From Pararhizobium polonicum (GTDB taxonomy: Bacteria; Pseudomonadota; Alphaproteobacteria; Rhizobiales; Rhizobiaceae): a DNA stretch of 64,000 nucleotides. A program made the position numbers and the translations under genes. Below, in pieces: positions 33,421 through 43,369 of the stretch; position 1 is the stretch's first letter, and each line of letters opens with the position of its first letter. Location: contig NZ_LGLV01000020.1 in assembly GCF_001687365.1 (NCBI RefSeq), positions 98,431 through 162,430 on the forward strand, in the 5' to 3' direction. The notes beneath the pieces are model-generated. The model did no database searches. It saw only the letters and a program-made list of their open reading frames with translations, and was not told the DNA's origin.

Positions 33421-34248
33421 TCAGGTGTTCACCGATGCCGTCATCGAGCGATAGAACGATGGCGTCAGGCCGGCTTCGGCGCGCGCGATATCGTTGAAGG
33501 GCGCTTTCAGCGGGCCGCGGAAATTGGCCCTGACCAGGGCCTGAAACGCCGCTGCCGGATCTTTCTTCTGGCGGGCGCAGAGAAAGCGGAACCATTTCGC
33601 GCCGACGGCGACATGGCCCTTTTCGTCCTCATAGATCACGTCGAGCACCGCAGCGCTTTCCAAATCGCCGGCCTCGCGCATCTTCGCCTGCAGGGCGGGC
33701 GTCACGTCGAGGCCGCGGGCTTCGAGAATCAGCGGCACGACGGCCAGCCGTGCGGTGAGGTCGTTGCGGGTGTCGTGGGCTGCCTGCCACAGGCCGTCAT
33801 GGGCGGGCAGATCGCCATACTCGGCGCCAAGCTGGCGCAAACGATCGCGGACCATGCGGAAATGCTTGGCTTCCTCGAACGCGACCTTCATCCAGCCGTC
33901 GAAGAAGGAGTTCGGCACGGGTTCGCTGGCAAACCGCGCGACGATATCGAGCGCCAGATCGACGGCATTGAGCTCGATATGGGCGATGGCGTGGAGAAGG
34001 GCGATCCGTCCCTTCTCGGTCGTCAACGCCCGTTTCGGCATCTGTCGCGGCGGGATGAGGTCGGGTTTTGCGGGCCTGCCGGGGCGGTCTGCGATGGGCG
34101 TGTCGCGCGGCGACCGCAGCGACAGGCTGCGCTCGCTCCAGCGCCGGGCCGTTTCCTGGGTCAGCAACGTCTTGATATCCAGATCGGCAGCCCGGATGGC
34201 GCGAACGGCGCCGTCACGCAGGCTGTGGATCGCCGGCAGGTCCGTCAT
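33421..34248 (-). CDS. DUF455 ferritin-like protein
   Basis: 275-residue member of the DUF455 family, related to ferritin-like di-iron proteins such as MiaE. Candidate metal ligands are in AHIELNAVDLALD, AFEEAKHFRMV (E-x-x-H), ILEARGLDV and YEDEKGHVAVG (E-x-x-H), the expected four-helix pattern. The ATG overlaps the bcp stop by four bases, so the two are co-translated. Function is unknown; coupling with a peroxidase suggests oxidative-stress or iron chemistry, but that is inference. Confidence 0.85.
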   Translation of the reverse strand: MTDLPAIHSLRDGAVRAIRAADLDIKTLLTQETARRWSERSLSLRSPRDTPIADRPGRPAKPDLIPPRQMPKRALTTEKGRIALLHAIAHIELNAVDLALDIVARFASEPVPNSFFDGWMKVAFEEAKHFRMVRDRLRQLGAEYGDLPAHDGLWQAAHDTRNDLTARLAVVPLILEARGLDVTPALQAKMREAGDLESAAVLDVIYEDEKGHVAVGAKWFRFLCARQKKDPAAAFQALVRANFRGPLKAPFNDIARAEAGLTPSFYRSMTASVNT

Positions 34249-34733
34249 TTTCCGTCGCTTCCGTTCGCAAGGCCCTGGGCTGCCGCCAGCACCTCTTCGG
34301 CATGGCCGGGGACCTTTACCTTTTCCCAGACGCGCCGCACGAGACCATCGGCGCCGATCAGCACGGTCGTCCGCTCGACCCCCATATATTTGCGGCCGTA
34401 CATGCTCTTTTCCACCCAGACGCCATACGCATTCAGAACGGTCTTTTCCTCATCCGCGGCAAGGATGACCGAGAGATCGTATTTCTTGGCGAACTTGTCA
34501 TGTTTCTTCACCGAATCGGGCGACACGCCGATAACGACCGCGTTGGCGGCGGAAAAGGCGCTCAGCAGTGCTGAAAAGGCGATCGACTCGGCCGTGCAGC
34601 CGCTGGTGTCGTCCTTCGGATAGAAGAAAAGCACCACCGACTTTCCCTTGAATTGCGACAGCGAGACGGCTGCGCCGCCGTCGCGCGGCAGGGTGAAATC
34701 CGGGGCAATCATGCCTTCGGTCAAATTCGCCAT
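34245..34733 (-). CDS. bcp: Thiol peroxidase Bcp/PrxQ, one-cysteine type
   Basis: 162-residue peroxiredoxin reducing hydroperoxides. PDFTLPRDGG, VVLFFYPKDDTSGCTAES with the peroxidatic cysteine at 46, and VERTTVLIGADGLVRRVWEKVKVPGHAEEVL. The usual resolving cysteine five residues on is missing (isoleucine at 51), so it should work as a 1-Cys enzyme or with another resolving thiol. The ATG at 34733 has AAGGA upstream; the frame open to 34778 is not conserved. Its stop overlaps the start of the DUF455 gene. Confidence 0.93.
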   Translation of the reverse strand: MANLTEGMIAPDFTLPRDGGAAVSLSQFKGKSVVLFFYPKDDTSGCTAESIAFSALLSAFSAANAVVIGVSPDSVKKHDKFAKKYDLSVILAADEEKTVLNAYGVWVEKSMYGRKYMGVERTTVLIGADGLVRRVWEKVKVPGHAEEVLAAAQGLANGSDGK

Positions 34734-35092
34734 GGTTATTCCTTTTTTCTCGGGCATCTGCCGCAACGGTTGTCGCAAGAAGGCTTATCCAATCCGAACC
34801 GGCTGCGTCCAGCATCGGGCCGGTTGAGAGATGTGTATCGCACAGCGAAGATGAGCAAGGGGGCAGACATCATTTGCCCTGAAGTCCTTCTTTAACTACT
34901 GTGGAACAAACGCAAATGCCCGTGGGTGTTGCGTCGCAACTTCGGCGTTCATGGGCGAAAAGATGAGTGAAATCAGCCATGCACGGAGCGGCGTGCGGCG
35001 CGTATAGCCGCTTGACGCCGCGAGGAGGAATGGCAGCAGATTGGAAAAACACCGCATGATTCTTTTCACAATTCCGGAGGCCACCGGCGCTG
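34734..35092. other. Intergenic region between bcp and the AsmA-like gene
   Basis: About 360 bases holding the divergent promoters. No gene recognised. Two small marks: a short palindrome GTTGCG-T-CGCAAC at 34928-34940, and GAGGAGG at 35022-35028 just before a nine-codon open frame at 35030 that ends before the real start at 35093; the GGAGG near 35076 probably serves the large gene. Confidence 0.45.
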
Positions 35093-38000
35093 ATGAATGA
35101 AATCCGCGGCGAAAAGGTTTCTTTTCGCAAGGAAGACATTGTTGTTCTGCATTCCCTGCCTTCGGCGCAGACGCATGATCCCTGTATCGTTCATGCGCCG
35201 CAGCGGCGCAGCATGACACATATCGTCGTGATGACGACGATCGTCATGGCTGCGATTTTCTTTCTTCTCGGCGCCGCACTGCTGACCGTGATCGAGGGCG
35301 GCTTTCTGGACGAATCGCTGAATGCGCGGGCGCAGACAGCGTTGAACGGCGCGATCGGCGAAGACTATCATGCGGAGGTCGGCAGCACCGTGTTGCGCGT
35401 GACCTCAAGCGGTGCGCTGGCGCTGAAGGCGCAGGACGTGACGCTGGTCGAGAACATTTCCAACAAGCGGCTGGTGACCACCAATTCCGTCTTTATCGAG
35501 CTCGATCCGCTGGCCCTGATCACCGGCCGCATTGCCGTGTCCCGGCTTGAGGCAGAAGGGGCGACGCTGGATTCGTCGCTGCTGCCGCAAGGCAAGCCGA
35601 TCGATCTGACGGCGATCCGCGTCGCCGATGTCGCCGGTGGGCTGGAGGTCGTTTTCAAGCAGATAGACAGTATCGCGCAACTGATCGGCCGCAGCAACAC
35701 CGAAACCGTGCGGCTTGCCGACCTGCAATTGTCTTTCGTCGGTCCTCGCCTGCGTGTCGTTCCCGTGATTGTGGAATCGGTGGATTTCAAAAGCGGCGCC
35801 AACGGCTCCATGCAGATCGACGGGATTTTCTCGGTGGATGGGCAATCGTCCGAACTGCATCTTCGCGCCGACAGGCAGAATGACCGGGTGATGAGCCTCA
35901 ACGGTGCCGCCGACAGCCTGCCGCTGTCGGCTTTCCTTTACCGCGATGAGACCGGGACGGAGCCTGCGTTCGGGATCAGGAGCAGCGCCGATCTGAACAT
36001 CACGGCGACACGTGGTGCCGAGGGTACGGTGCCGACGTTGCGCTTGAACGGCCGGTCCGCCGAAGGCGTCTTTGACGCTGGCGGCTTTTCGTCGGAACTC
36101 AAGCCCTCCGAACTCAACGTCACCTATGATTTTGCCCGCGAGAGGATCGAGATCCTGCCGTCGATGGTGCGGGTCGGCCGATCGAGCTTTCCCTTTACCG
36201 GCGCGATTGCCGACCTCGATCCGGCGGCGGCGGCCGGCAAGAAGGGGTTTTCGCTGGATCTTCTGCTGCAGTCCGCCAGTTCGTCGCCCGTCGACGTTAC
36301 CGAGGCGCCGCTGATCTTCGATGCCAAGGCGCAGGGGCGCTTCCTCTCCGAGACCCATCAACTGGTGTTCGACGAGCTGACTGTGTCGAGCGGGCTCGGC
36401 ACGGCGGCGGGGTCGCTGTCCATGACGTTCGGGGATACCTCGCCACAGATCAGCTTTGCCCTGCTCACCAGCAAGATCCAATCTGCGGCCGTCAAACAGC
36501 TCTGGCCGTGGTGGGTTGGAAAGACCGCGCGCCGCTGGGTGATCAACAATATCTTCGGCGGCACGGTGACGGACGGCAAGATCGAAATCTTCCTGCCGAT
36601 GGGACGAATCACGCGGACGGTCGGCCCGATCGATCTGAATGCCGAGGAATTGAGCGTCCAGTTCAACATCGCCGACGCCCGGGTTAACCTTGCGGGCGAT
36701 ATCCCGCCGTTGCGCGACGCCGCGGGAGCCTTCAAGCTGAAAGGCGAGTATCTCGATGTCGAGATCGCGCATGGAACGGCCTATTTCCCGTCCGGACGCT
36801 CCGCTACGCTGAATGGCGGCAATTTCGTCATCCCCAATACCTACGAAAAGCCGCTGATCGCCGAGATGAAACTCGACGTCGGCGGCCAGGCCGATGCGAT
36901 CGCCGAGCTTGTCAGCTACCGGCCCATCGCCGCCCTGCAGCGCACCCCCTTCAAGCCGGAGGATTTTTCAGGCGAGATGACGGCGCAGGTGGGCGCGCGC
37001 TTCGGCCTGGTGACAGCCCAGAACCCGCCTCCGCCGCAATGGCAGGCGCAGATGCTGCTGAATGGCGTGACCGTCAACAAGCCCATCTCCGGGCGTGCGA
37101 TCTCCGACATCAAGGGCACGCTCAGGGTCGATCCGCAACAGGCGGTGCTGGATGCCAAGGCCGACATCGATGGCGGGATAATGGATATTTCGCTGGTAGA
37201 GCCTGTCGGGGCAAACAGCACCGTCGCGCGCAAGCGCGAGGTTTCCGGGACACTCAGGGAAGGGCAGCTTGCCAAACTGGCACCCGGCCTTGCGGGGATT
37301 ATCAGCGGGCCGGTCGCGCTGGACATCCTGATCGATGAAAAGAATCGGCATACGGTTTCGGCGGATCTCGGCAATGCGTCGATTTCGCTGCCGTGGATCG
37401 GCTGGGCGAAGGGCGCGGGGATCGGCGCGAAGGCGACGTTTTCCGCCTCGACCACAGACGGTGTCACGCAAATCGATGACCTGAAACTGAGCGGCGACAG
37501 TTTTGGCGCCAGCGGCGCGCTGGTGCTCGACAAGTCGGGCCTGAGCTCAGGTGCGTTTTCTTCGGTGCAGCTCACCAAGGGCGACGACTACGCGGTCAAC
37601 ATCAAGCGGCAGAAAGGTGGCTTTTCGGTCAGCGCCAGCGGCCGCTCCGCCGATTTGCGGCCGGTTATCGAAAGCCAGCGCAATGCGTCGGGTGACAATA
37701 GTGGTGGAGACGGCAAGCGGGTCGTCATCGATGCAAACCTCCAGCAGGTGACCGGGTTCCACTCCGAGACGCTCTCCAATTTCAATCTGAATTACACCGC
37801 CAGAGGCAGCCAGATCGACGCGCTCGACCTGTCCGCCATCACCGACAGCGGGCAGGCCGTCGTTGCGAAGCTGACGAAGAGTGGCGCGGACAATACCCTG
37901 GAACTGACCAGCGGCGATGCCGGCTCTCTGGCGCGCTTTGCCAACATCTACAGCAACATGCGCGGCGGGTTGCTCAATCTGAAACTGCGCGATCGCGGCG

Positions 38001-38488
38001 GCAGTTCCTGGCGCGGCAATATCGACATCCGCAAGTTCTCGCTGGTGAACGAAGCAAGGTTGCAATCCATCGTTTCCACCCCGGCGGGCAGTGACGGCCG
38101 AAGCCTGAACCAGGCGGTGAAGAAGGAGATCGACGTCAGTTCGGCCCGCTTCGAGCGCGGTTATGCCAATGTCATGCTCGACAACGGATCGGTTGCGGTC
38201 GAGGGCGGGGTCGTGCGCGGCACGGATATCGGTGCGACCTTCCAGGGGACCGTGCGCGACAAGAACGGCAATATGGACATGACCGGCACATTCATGCCGG
38301 CCTATGGGCTCAACCGGCTGTTCGGCGAATTGCCGCTGATCGGCGTGCTTCTCGGCAATGGCCGGGATCGGGGATTGCTCGGGATCACCTTCAAGCTGGT
38401 GGGACCGTTTGCGAAGCCAAACCTGACGATCAACCCGCTGTCGATCATCGCACCCGGCGTTTTCCGTAGCATCTTCGAATTCCAATAA
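35093..38488 (+). CDS. AsmA/YhdP-like envelope protein (DUF3971)
   Basis: 1131 residues, with a membrane helix near residues 45-68 (IVVMTTIVMAAIFFLLGAALLTV) followed by a very long periplasmic beta-rich region. The central stretch with KQLWPWWVGKTARRWVINNIFGGTVTDGKIEIFLPM is typical of DUF3971/YhdP proteins, and the C-terminus has the AsmA-like GTDIGATFQGTVRDKNGNMDMTGTFMPAYGLNRLFGELPLIGVLLGNG. Family members are bridge-like proteins implicated in phospholipid transport to the outer membrane. The start at 35093 has GGAGG 13 bases upstream. Monocistronic, closed by a terminator. Confidence 0.88.
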   Translation: MNEIRGEKVSFRKEDIVVLHSLPSAQTHDPCIVHAPQRRSMTHIVVMTTIVMAAIFFLLGAALLTVIEGGFLDESLNARAQTALNGAIGEDYHAEVGSTVLRVTSSGALALKAQDVTLVENISNKRLVTTNSVFIELDPLALITGRIAVSRLEAEGATLDSSLLPQGKPIDLTAIRVADVAGGLEVVFKQIDSIAQLIGRSNTETVRLADLQLSFVGPRLRVVPVIVESVDFKSGANGSMQIDGIFSVDGQSSELHLRADRQNDRVMSLNGAADSLPLSAFLYRDETGTEPAFGIRSSADLNITATRGAEGTVPTLRLNGRSAEGVFDAGGFSSELKPSELNVTYDFARERIEILPSMVRVGRSSFPFTGAIADLDPAAAAGKKGFSLDLLLQSASSSPVDVTEAPLIFDAKAQGRFLSETHQLVFDELTVSSGLGTAAGSLSMTFGDTSPQISFALLTSKIQSAAVKQLWPWWVGKTARRWVINNIFGGTVTDGKIEIFLPMGRITRTVGPIDLNAEELSVQFNIADARVNLAGDIPPLRDAAGAFKLKGEYLDVEIAHGTAYFPSGRSATLNGGNFVIPNTYEKPLIAEMKLDVGGQADAIAELVSYRPIAALQRTPFKPEDFSGEMTAQVGARFGLVTAQNPPPPQWQAQMLLNGVTVNKPISGRAISDIKGTLRVDPQQAVLDAKADIDGGIMDISLVEPVGANSTVARKREVSGTLREGQLAKLAPGLAGIISGPVALDILIDEKNRHTVSADLGNASISLPWIGWAKGAGIGAKATFSASTTDGVTQIDDLKLSGDSFGASGALVLDKSGLSSGAFSSVQLTKGDDYAVNIKRQKGGFSVSASGRSADLRPVIESQRNASGDNSGGDGKRVVIDANLQQVTGFHSETLSNFNLNYTARGSQIDALDLSAITDSGQAVVAKLTKSGADNTLELTSGDAGSLARFANIYSNMRGGLLNLKLRDRGGSSWRGNIDIRKFSLVNEARLQSIVSTPAGSDGRSLNQAVKKEIDVSSARFERGYANVMLDNGSVAVEGGVVRGTDIGATFQGTVRDKNGNMDMTGTFMPAYGLNRLFGELPLIGVLLGNGRDRGLLGITFKLVGPFAKPNLTINPLSIIAPGVFRSIFEFQ

Positions 38489-38489
38489 A

Positions 38490-38514
38490 AAACCGGCGGG
38501 AACGCCGCCGGTTT
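38490..38514. terminator. Bidirectional terminator
   Basis: AAACCGGCGG / CCGCCGGTTT (10-bp stem, 5-base loop) starts one base after the AsmA-like gene's stop and lies 26 bp past the convergent tyrS stop. A- and T-rich ends serve both. Confidence 0.88.
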
Positions 38515-38540
38515 CAACTCTTGCTCAAGAGGCTGGACGA

Positions 38541-39794
38541 TCAGGCCGGCCGCACGAGAATGTGCTTCTTTTTGCCGAGCGACAGCTTGACGACGCCATC
38601 CGCGGTGACATCGCCGGTGCCGATCAACTGCCGGTCGTCGCTAACCACCGTGTCATTGATGCGGACCGCACCATCCTTCAGGAACTGCCGCACCTTGCCG
38701 TTGGATTCCGCCAGGCCGGCACGGACGAACAGCGCGAGAATACCGATACCGGCCTCAAGCTCTGCCGCCGGTACGTCGATGGAGGGGAGGTTTTCGGCAA
38801 TTGCGCCTTCCTCGAAGGTCTTGCGTGCCGTTTCCGCCGCCTCTTGCGCAGCGGCGCGGCCGTGCAGCATAGCGGTGATCTCGGTTGCCAGGATCTTCTT
38901 GACCTCGTTGATCTCAGCGCCGCCAAGCTGCGACAGGCGTGCGATCTCGTCCATCGGCAGGGTGGTGTAGAGCTTCAGGAAGCGCAAAACGTCCGCATCC
39001 TCGGTGTTGCGCCAGTACTGCCAGAAATCATAGGCCGACATCATGTCCGGGTTGAGCCAGATGGCGCCGTTGACGGACTTGCCCATCTTTGCGCCCGACG
39101 ACGTGGTCAATAGCGGCGAGGTCAGTGCATAGAGCTGCGGTGTGCCCATGCGGTGACCGAGGTCGATGCCGTTGATGATATTGCCCCACTGGTCCGATCC
39201 GCCCATCTGCAGCCGGCAGCCGGTCCGCTTGTAAAGCTCGACGAAATCGTAGGCCTGGAGGATCATGTAGTTGAACTCAAGGAACGACAGCGACTGTTCA
39301 CGGTCCAGGCGCGTCTTGACGCTGTCGAAGGCCAGCATCCGGTTGACCGAGAAATGGCGGCCGACGTCGCGCAGGAATTCGAGATAATTGATGCCGAGCA
39401 GCCAGTCGGCATTGTTGATCATCAGCGCGTCCTTCGGTCCATCTCCATAGGTCAGGTAGTTGGAGAAGACCGACTTGATGCTGGCAATGTTAGAGGCGAT
39501 CGTGGCCGGCGTCATCAATTGCCGTGCCTCGTCCTTGAAGGACGGATCGCCGACCATGCCGGTGCCGCCGCCCATCAGCGAGATCGGCCGGTGACCGGTC
39601 GCCTGCATCCAGTGTAGCATCATGATCTGGATCAGGCCGCCGGCATGCAGGCTGGGCGCCGTCGGGTCGAATCCGATATAGGCCGTCACGGTTTCCTTGC
39701 TGAACAGTGCATCCAGTCCGGCATTGTCGGACGTCTGGTGGATGAAGCCACGTTCCTGGAGGGTGTGAAGGAAATCGGACTTGAACTCGGACAT
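38541..39794 (-). CDS. tyrS: Tyrosyl-tRNA synthetase
   Basis: Class I aminoacyl-tRNA synthetase charging tRNA-Tyr. 417 residues with [16 protein letters not shown] (the HIGH-like motif), [10 protein letters not shown], the KMGKS loop in GAKMGKS, and a C-terminal S4 RNA-binding domain ([18 protein letters not shown]). The ATG at 39794 is chosen; the long open frame upstream overlaps the divergent anmK promoter and is not family-like. No T-box-like leader is seen. Confidence 0.97.
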   Translation of the reverse strand: MSEFKSDFLHTLQERGFIHQTSDNAGLDALFSKETVTAYIGFDPTAPSLHAGGLIQIMMLHWMQATGHRPISLMGGGTGMVGDPSFKDEARQLMTPATIASNIASIKSVFSNYLTYGDGPKDALMINNADWLLGINYLEFLRDVGRHFSVNRMLAFDSVKTRLDREQSLSFLEFNYMILQAYDFVELYKRTGCRLQMGGSDQWGNIINGIDLGHRMGTPQLYALTSPLLTTSSGAKMGKSVNGAIWLNPDMMSAYDFWQYWRNTEDADVLRFLKLYTTLPMDEIARLSQLGGAEINEVKKILATEITAMLHGRAAAQEAAETARKTFEEGAIAENLPSIDVPAAELEAGIGILALFVRAGLAESNGKVRQFLKDGAVRINDTVVSDDRQLIGTGDVTADGVVKLSLGKKKHILVRPA

Positions 39795-39925
39795 GACCTG
39801 TCTCTTTCGGTGGGCTGTTTCGATCGGAATGAGTGCTTGCTGGATATTTGCGCGGCGTTTAGCACTGTTTCTTGAAAAGTGCACCTGTTTGCGTCGGGAA
39901 TGTTTGCTGGGGAGTTGAGTTCGGC

Positions 39926-41080
39926 ATGGCGGAAATGAAGACGGCGATCGGGCTGATGAGCGGCACGAGCATGGACGGCATCGATATCGCGCTGGTTCGA
40001 ACCGATGGACGTGACGTCGTCGAGCGCGGCCCGGCGCAGGGGATTGCCTATGACGCAAAGTTCCGCGATCGCCTCAAGCAGGCGCTGGAGGACGCAAAGG
40101 CGATCACGCGGCGAGACGAACGGCCGGGCAGCCTGGCGGCTGTCGAGAACGAGCTGACGTTGCGTCATGCCGAGGCCGTGCAGGGTTTCCTCATTAAAAA
40201 CAATCTGCAGGCGGCGGATATTGATGTAATCGGTTTCCACGGCCAGACGGTCCTGCACCGTCCGGACGCGGCCTTGACCGTGCAACTCGGTGATGGTGCC
40301 CTGCTGGCGCGTGAAACCGGCATCACCGTCGTCCACGATATGCGCGCCAACGACATGGTGCATGGCGGGCAGGGCGCACCGCTGATCCCGGCCTATCATG
40401 CGGCCCTTGCTGCCGGCTTGCCGGAGAATCTGCGTTCTCGGCGGCCGGTGGTGTTCGTCAATATCGGCGGCATCTCCAATCTCACGTTTGTCGGCACGGA
40501 TGGGCAGGTTGCCGCGTTCGACAGCGGGCCGGGCAATACGCTGATCGATCAATGGGTCGAGGCGCATGCGGGCATTCCCTACGACCAGGGCGGCATGATC
40601 GCCAGCGAAGGACGTGTCCTTGCCGGTCTGGCGGAGCGCTATCTGGCGAACCCGTTCTTTACCGGAACCAGGCGCCGCTCCCTCGACCGCAACGATTTTT
40701 CGCCGCCGGCCGGTGCCGACGCAAGCCTCGAAGACGGCGCGCGGACGCTTGCTTACGTAACGGCAGCCGCCATCCTCAAATCGTCGCAGCATCTGTCCAT
40801 GCGTCCGGGTACCTATATCATCTGCGGCGGCGGGCGGCTGAACCGGATCATCATGCGCGATCTGGCCGAGCTTGCCTTGGCGGAGCAGGCATCGGTCATC
40901 GCGGCTGAAGAGGCCGGGCTGGACGGCGACGCCATGGAAGCGGAAGCATGGGCCTATCTCGCCGTTCGTTCCCTCGAAGGACTGCCCCTGACATTTCCCG
41001 GCACGACGGGCGTGACGAAACCGGTCACCGGCGGTGTCCTCAACATGCCCGGCGAGACTGCGCGTCCGAACGCCGATTAA
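39926..41080 (+). CDS. anmK: Anhydro-N-acetylmuramic acid kinase
   Basis: Phosphorylates and opens 1,6-anhydroMurNAc to MurNAc-6-phosphate in cell-wall recycling. 384 residues with [18 protein letters not shown] (ATP site), [42 protein letters not shown] and [13 protein letters not shown]. Ribosome site GGGGAG about 11 bases before the ATG at 39926. Divergent from tyrS across 131 bp, a common rhizobial pairing. Confidence 0.96.
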   Translation: MAEMKTAIGLMSGTSMDGIDIALVRTDGRDVVERGPAQGIAYDAKFRDRLKQALEDAKAITRRDERPGSLAAVENELTLRHAEAVQGFLIKNNLQAADIDVIGFHGQTVLHRPDAALTVQLGDGALLARETGITVVHDMRANDMVHGGQGAPLIPAYHAALAAGLPENLRSRRPVVFVNIGGISNLTFVGTDGQVAAFDSGPGNTLIDQWVEAHAGIPYDQGGMIASEGRVLAGLAERYLANPFFTGTRRRSLDRNDFSPPAGADASLEDGARTLAYVTAAAILKSSQHLSMRPGTYIICGGGRLNRIIMRDLAELALAEQASVIAAEEAGLDGDAMEAEAWAYLAVRSLEGLPLTFPGTTGVTKPVTGGVLNMPGETARPNAD

Positions 41081-41207
41081 CGGTTCTTTTGCGCGAAACG
41101 GGTAGCATTCCGGTCAGGCCGCGATGTCTTATCCATCCGCGATGGGGCGAGTACGGCATGACGGGAGCGGGGCGTGCAGAATGCGTGCGCCCGGAACGGA
41201 CATCGAG

Positions 41208-42401
41208 ATGAACGGCGCGCTTTTCCTTCTGACGGTCAATTTCCTGATAGCGCAGCTTTTCTGTGCGTTTTTTCTCGTCATCTCCAGGCGCAGCCGTATT
41301 CCGTCTGCCGGACGCTGGTTTGCCGCTGCTTTCGCCGTCGCCTCGCTTTCGGCGATATGCGAGGTCGTCATCCGTTATGCCGATTTTGACCGGCTCGCGA
41401 GTTTCGGGGCGTTCAGCGCCGTGCTCTCCGCAATTTTGATGATTCGCGTCGGCATCGGGCGTCTCTATGGCGTTCCGTCGAACCTTTGGGCGATGGCGGG
41501 GATTCTCGGCATTTCGCTGCCTCTCAATCTGATGATCTATGACCTGCCACGCGGCACGTTCTCCCATTCGCTCGGCTACCAGTTGCCGTTCGCGATCGCG
41601 GAGCTGATCTGTGCCGGCGCGGTCTACCGGTCCGGCCGCCGCGAGACGGCGGACCGGATCCTGATCGGATTGCTGCTGCTCACGGCTGCGAATTTTGCCA
41701 GCAAGATCTATTTCTCCGTCGAATTCAGCGGCGGCGCAACGGCGCAGGCCTATCTTGCCAGCACCTATGCGCTGGTTTCGCAAAGCCTGAGCGCCGTGCT
41801 GGTCGTCTCGACAGGACTGACACTGCTGGCCGTCATCGTCGTCGAGATCATGGACGATGCCAGGGCGAATTCGGAAATCGATCCGCTGTCGGGGCTTTTC
41901 AACCGGCGTGGCTTCAACGGGCACGTGAGCCGGATCCTGTCGCGCCCCGTTCCGGCCTATCCGCATTGCATCATTCTCTGCGACCTCGACCACTTCAAGG
42001 CCGTGAACGACACCTATGGGCATACCGCCGGCGACCAGGTCATCGTATCGCTCGGCCGGATGCTGAAGGAGCACGCGCCGCCGGAGGCGATCTGCGCGCG
42101 TTTCGGCGGCGAGGAGTTCGCGATCTTCCTGCCGTCGACCGGCGAGACGACCGGCTATCTTTTCGCACAAGGCCTGCGCAACAGCTTTTCGGCGCTGGCG
42201 TTTCCGGGCTTGCCGGATACGGTCCGGCTGACGGCGAGCTTTGGCGTCTGTGCGCTTGCGGCGGGGGAGGATTCGATTGCCGATGCCATCAACGGGGCGG
42301 ACGCAGCTCTTTACGATGCCAAGAACAGTGGCCGTAACCGCGTCAACCGGATGCGCCGTGCAACGGCAACAGGCCCGGAAGAATGGCAGGCACAGGCCTG
42401 A
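41208..42401 (+). CDS. Membrane GGDEF diguanylate cyclase
   Basis: About 397 residues: six or so N-terminal membrane helices (about 5-215) and a C-terminal GGDEF domain with the active-site RFGGEEF. DPLSGLFNRRGF and CDLDHFKAVNDTYGHTAGDQV are intact, so it should make cyclic-di-GMP. The start could be 41208 (helix begins at once), 41181 or 41124; 41208 is preferred for a compact membrane domain. 127 bp after anmK and followed by a terminator. The sensed signal is unknown. Confidence 0.9.
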   Translation: MNGALFLLTVNFLIAQLFCAFFLVISRRSRIPSAGRWFAAAFAVASLSAICEVVIRYADFDRLASFGAFSAVLSAILMIRVGIGRLYGVPSNLWAMAGILGISLPLNLMIYDLPRGTFSHSLGYQLPFAIAELICAGAVYRSGRRETADRILIGLLLLTAANFASKIYFSVEFSGGATAQAYLASTYALVSQSLSAVLVVSTGLTLLAVIVVEIMDDARANSEIDPLSGLFNRRGFNGHVSRILSRPVPAYPHCIILCDLDHFKAVNDTYGHTAGDQVIVSLGRMLKEHAPPEAICARFGGEEFAIFLPSTGETTGYLFAQGLRNSFSALAFPGLPDTVRLTASFGVCALAAGEDSIADAINGADAALYDAKNSGRNRVNRMRRATATGPEEWQAQA

Positions 42402-42421
42402 TACAATCGATGCGCAATAGA

Positions 42422-42446
42422 AAAAGGCCGGAATGACCGGCCTTTT
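42422..42446. terminator. Bidirectional terminator
   Basis: AAAAGGCCGG / CCGGCCTTTT (10-bp stem, 5-base loop) between the convergent GGDEF and alpha/beta-hydrolase genes. Confidence 0.88.
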
Positions 42447-42466
42447 CGCATGGATATCAACGGATA

Positions 42467-43144
42467 TTAGCGGATGCGCTTTGCCGCCGGTTCCGGCGTC
42501 AATTCACCGTTCAGCCGCCGGTCGAGATAATCCTCGCATTCGGCCATCAGCGTGTCGACCTGGCCGTTGAAGAAGTGATTGGCACCCGGCACGGTCTTGT
42601 GGGTGATCAGGATACCCTTCTGGGCCTTCAGCTTGTCGACCAGCGTGTTGACATCCTTTTCCGGCGCTACCTTGTCGAGATCGCCGTTGATGATCAGGCC
42701 GGACGAAGGGCAGGGCGCCAGGAACGAGAAATCGTAGGTGTTGGGCTGCGGCGCGATCGACATGAAGCCTTCGATCTCCGGGCGGCGCATCAGAAGCTGC
42801 ATGCCGATCCACGAGCCGAACGAATAGCCGGCAACCCAGCAGCTCTTGGAATCCGGATGCATGCTCTGCACCCAGTCCAGCGCCGAGGCAGCGTCGGACA
42901 GCTCGCCGGCGCCGTGGTCGAATTCGCCCTGGCTGCGGCCGATCGAGCGGAAATTGAAGCGGAGCGTGGTAAAGCCGCGCTTCTGGAACATGTAGAACAG
43001 CTGGTAGACGATCTGGTTGTTCATCGTGCCGCCGAATTGCGGATGCGGATGCAGGACGATGGCAATCGGGGCATTCTTCTGCTTGGACGGCTGGTAACGG
43101 CCTTCGAGGCGACCGGCGGGTCCGTTGAAGATAATTTCGGGCAT
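42467..43144 (-). CDS. Alpha/beta hydrolase
   Basis: 225 residues. LHPHPQFGGTMNNQIV and FNFRSIGRSQGEFDHGAGELSDA are typical of a bacterial dienelactone-hydrolase-like family. Catalytic set: serine in AGYSFGSWIG, aspartate in NGDLDKVAP, histidine in PGANHFF. The ATG at 43144 has GGAGAG five bases upstream. It is divergent from sufS2, sharing the region with the iron-box-like motifs, so it could share iron control, but this is inference. Substrate unknown. Confidence 0.84.
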   Translation of the reverse strand: MPEIIFNGPAGRLEGRYQPSKQKNAPIAIVLHPHPQFGGTMNNQIVYQLFYMFQKRGFTTLRFNFRSIGRSQGEFDHGAGELSDAASALDWVQSMHPDSKSCWVAGYSFGSWIGMQLLMRRPEIEGFMSIAPQPNTYDFSFLAPCPSSGLIINGDLDKVAPEKDVNTLVDKLKAQKGILITHKTVPGANHFFNGQVDTLMAECEDYLDRRLNGELTPEPAAKRIR

Positions 43145-43199
43145 TGGCTCTCCGGGCATGTTTATGGCATTAAAAAACGTTTCCGAAGCTAAGCAGTCT

Positions 43200-43256
43200 T
43201 GACGAAAGCACTCAGCTTTTTTAGAACGCAGTTTAGAACCATTCAAAACTTTGACA
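43200..43256 (+). promoter_or_regulatory. Iron-regulatory promoter region of suf (IRO- and ICE-like)
   Basis: In order: TGA-N9-TCA at 43200-43214, the minimal RirA-type iron-responsive operator; a lone TTTAGAA at 43220-43226; TTTAGAA-CCA-TTCAAAA at 43232-43248, one mismatch from the Irr-type box TTTAGAA-N3-TTCTAAA; and TTGACA at 43251-43256, a perfect -35 hexamer. The -10 is not clear. R. leguminosarum suf is known to respond to RirA, so the arrangement is plausible; binding is inferred. Confidence 0.6.
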
Positions 43257-43369
43257 CGGGCTTTCCGTGGCGAGTGTCGTCTCTTACGGCAAGCGAAGCG
43301 AAAATTTCAAGGAAAATGCACCGGCCGCTGCCTTTAACATGGCAACCGGGCATTCTTTGGCAAGGGACC

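Noticed and set aside
35030..35059. Nine-codon frame after GAGGAGG
   Set aside because: Too short to judge; could be chance, and the larger gene has its own GGAGG.
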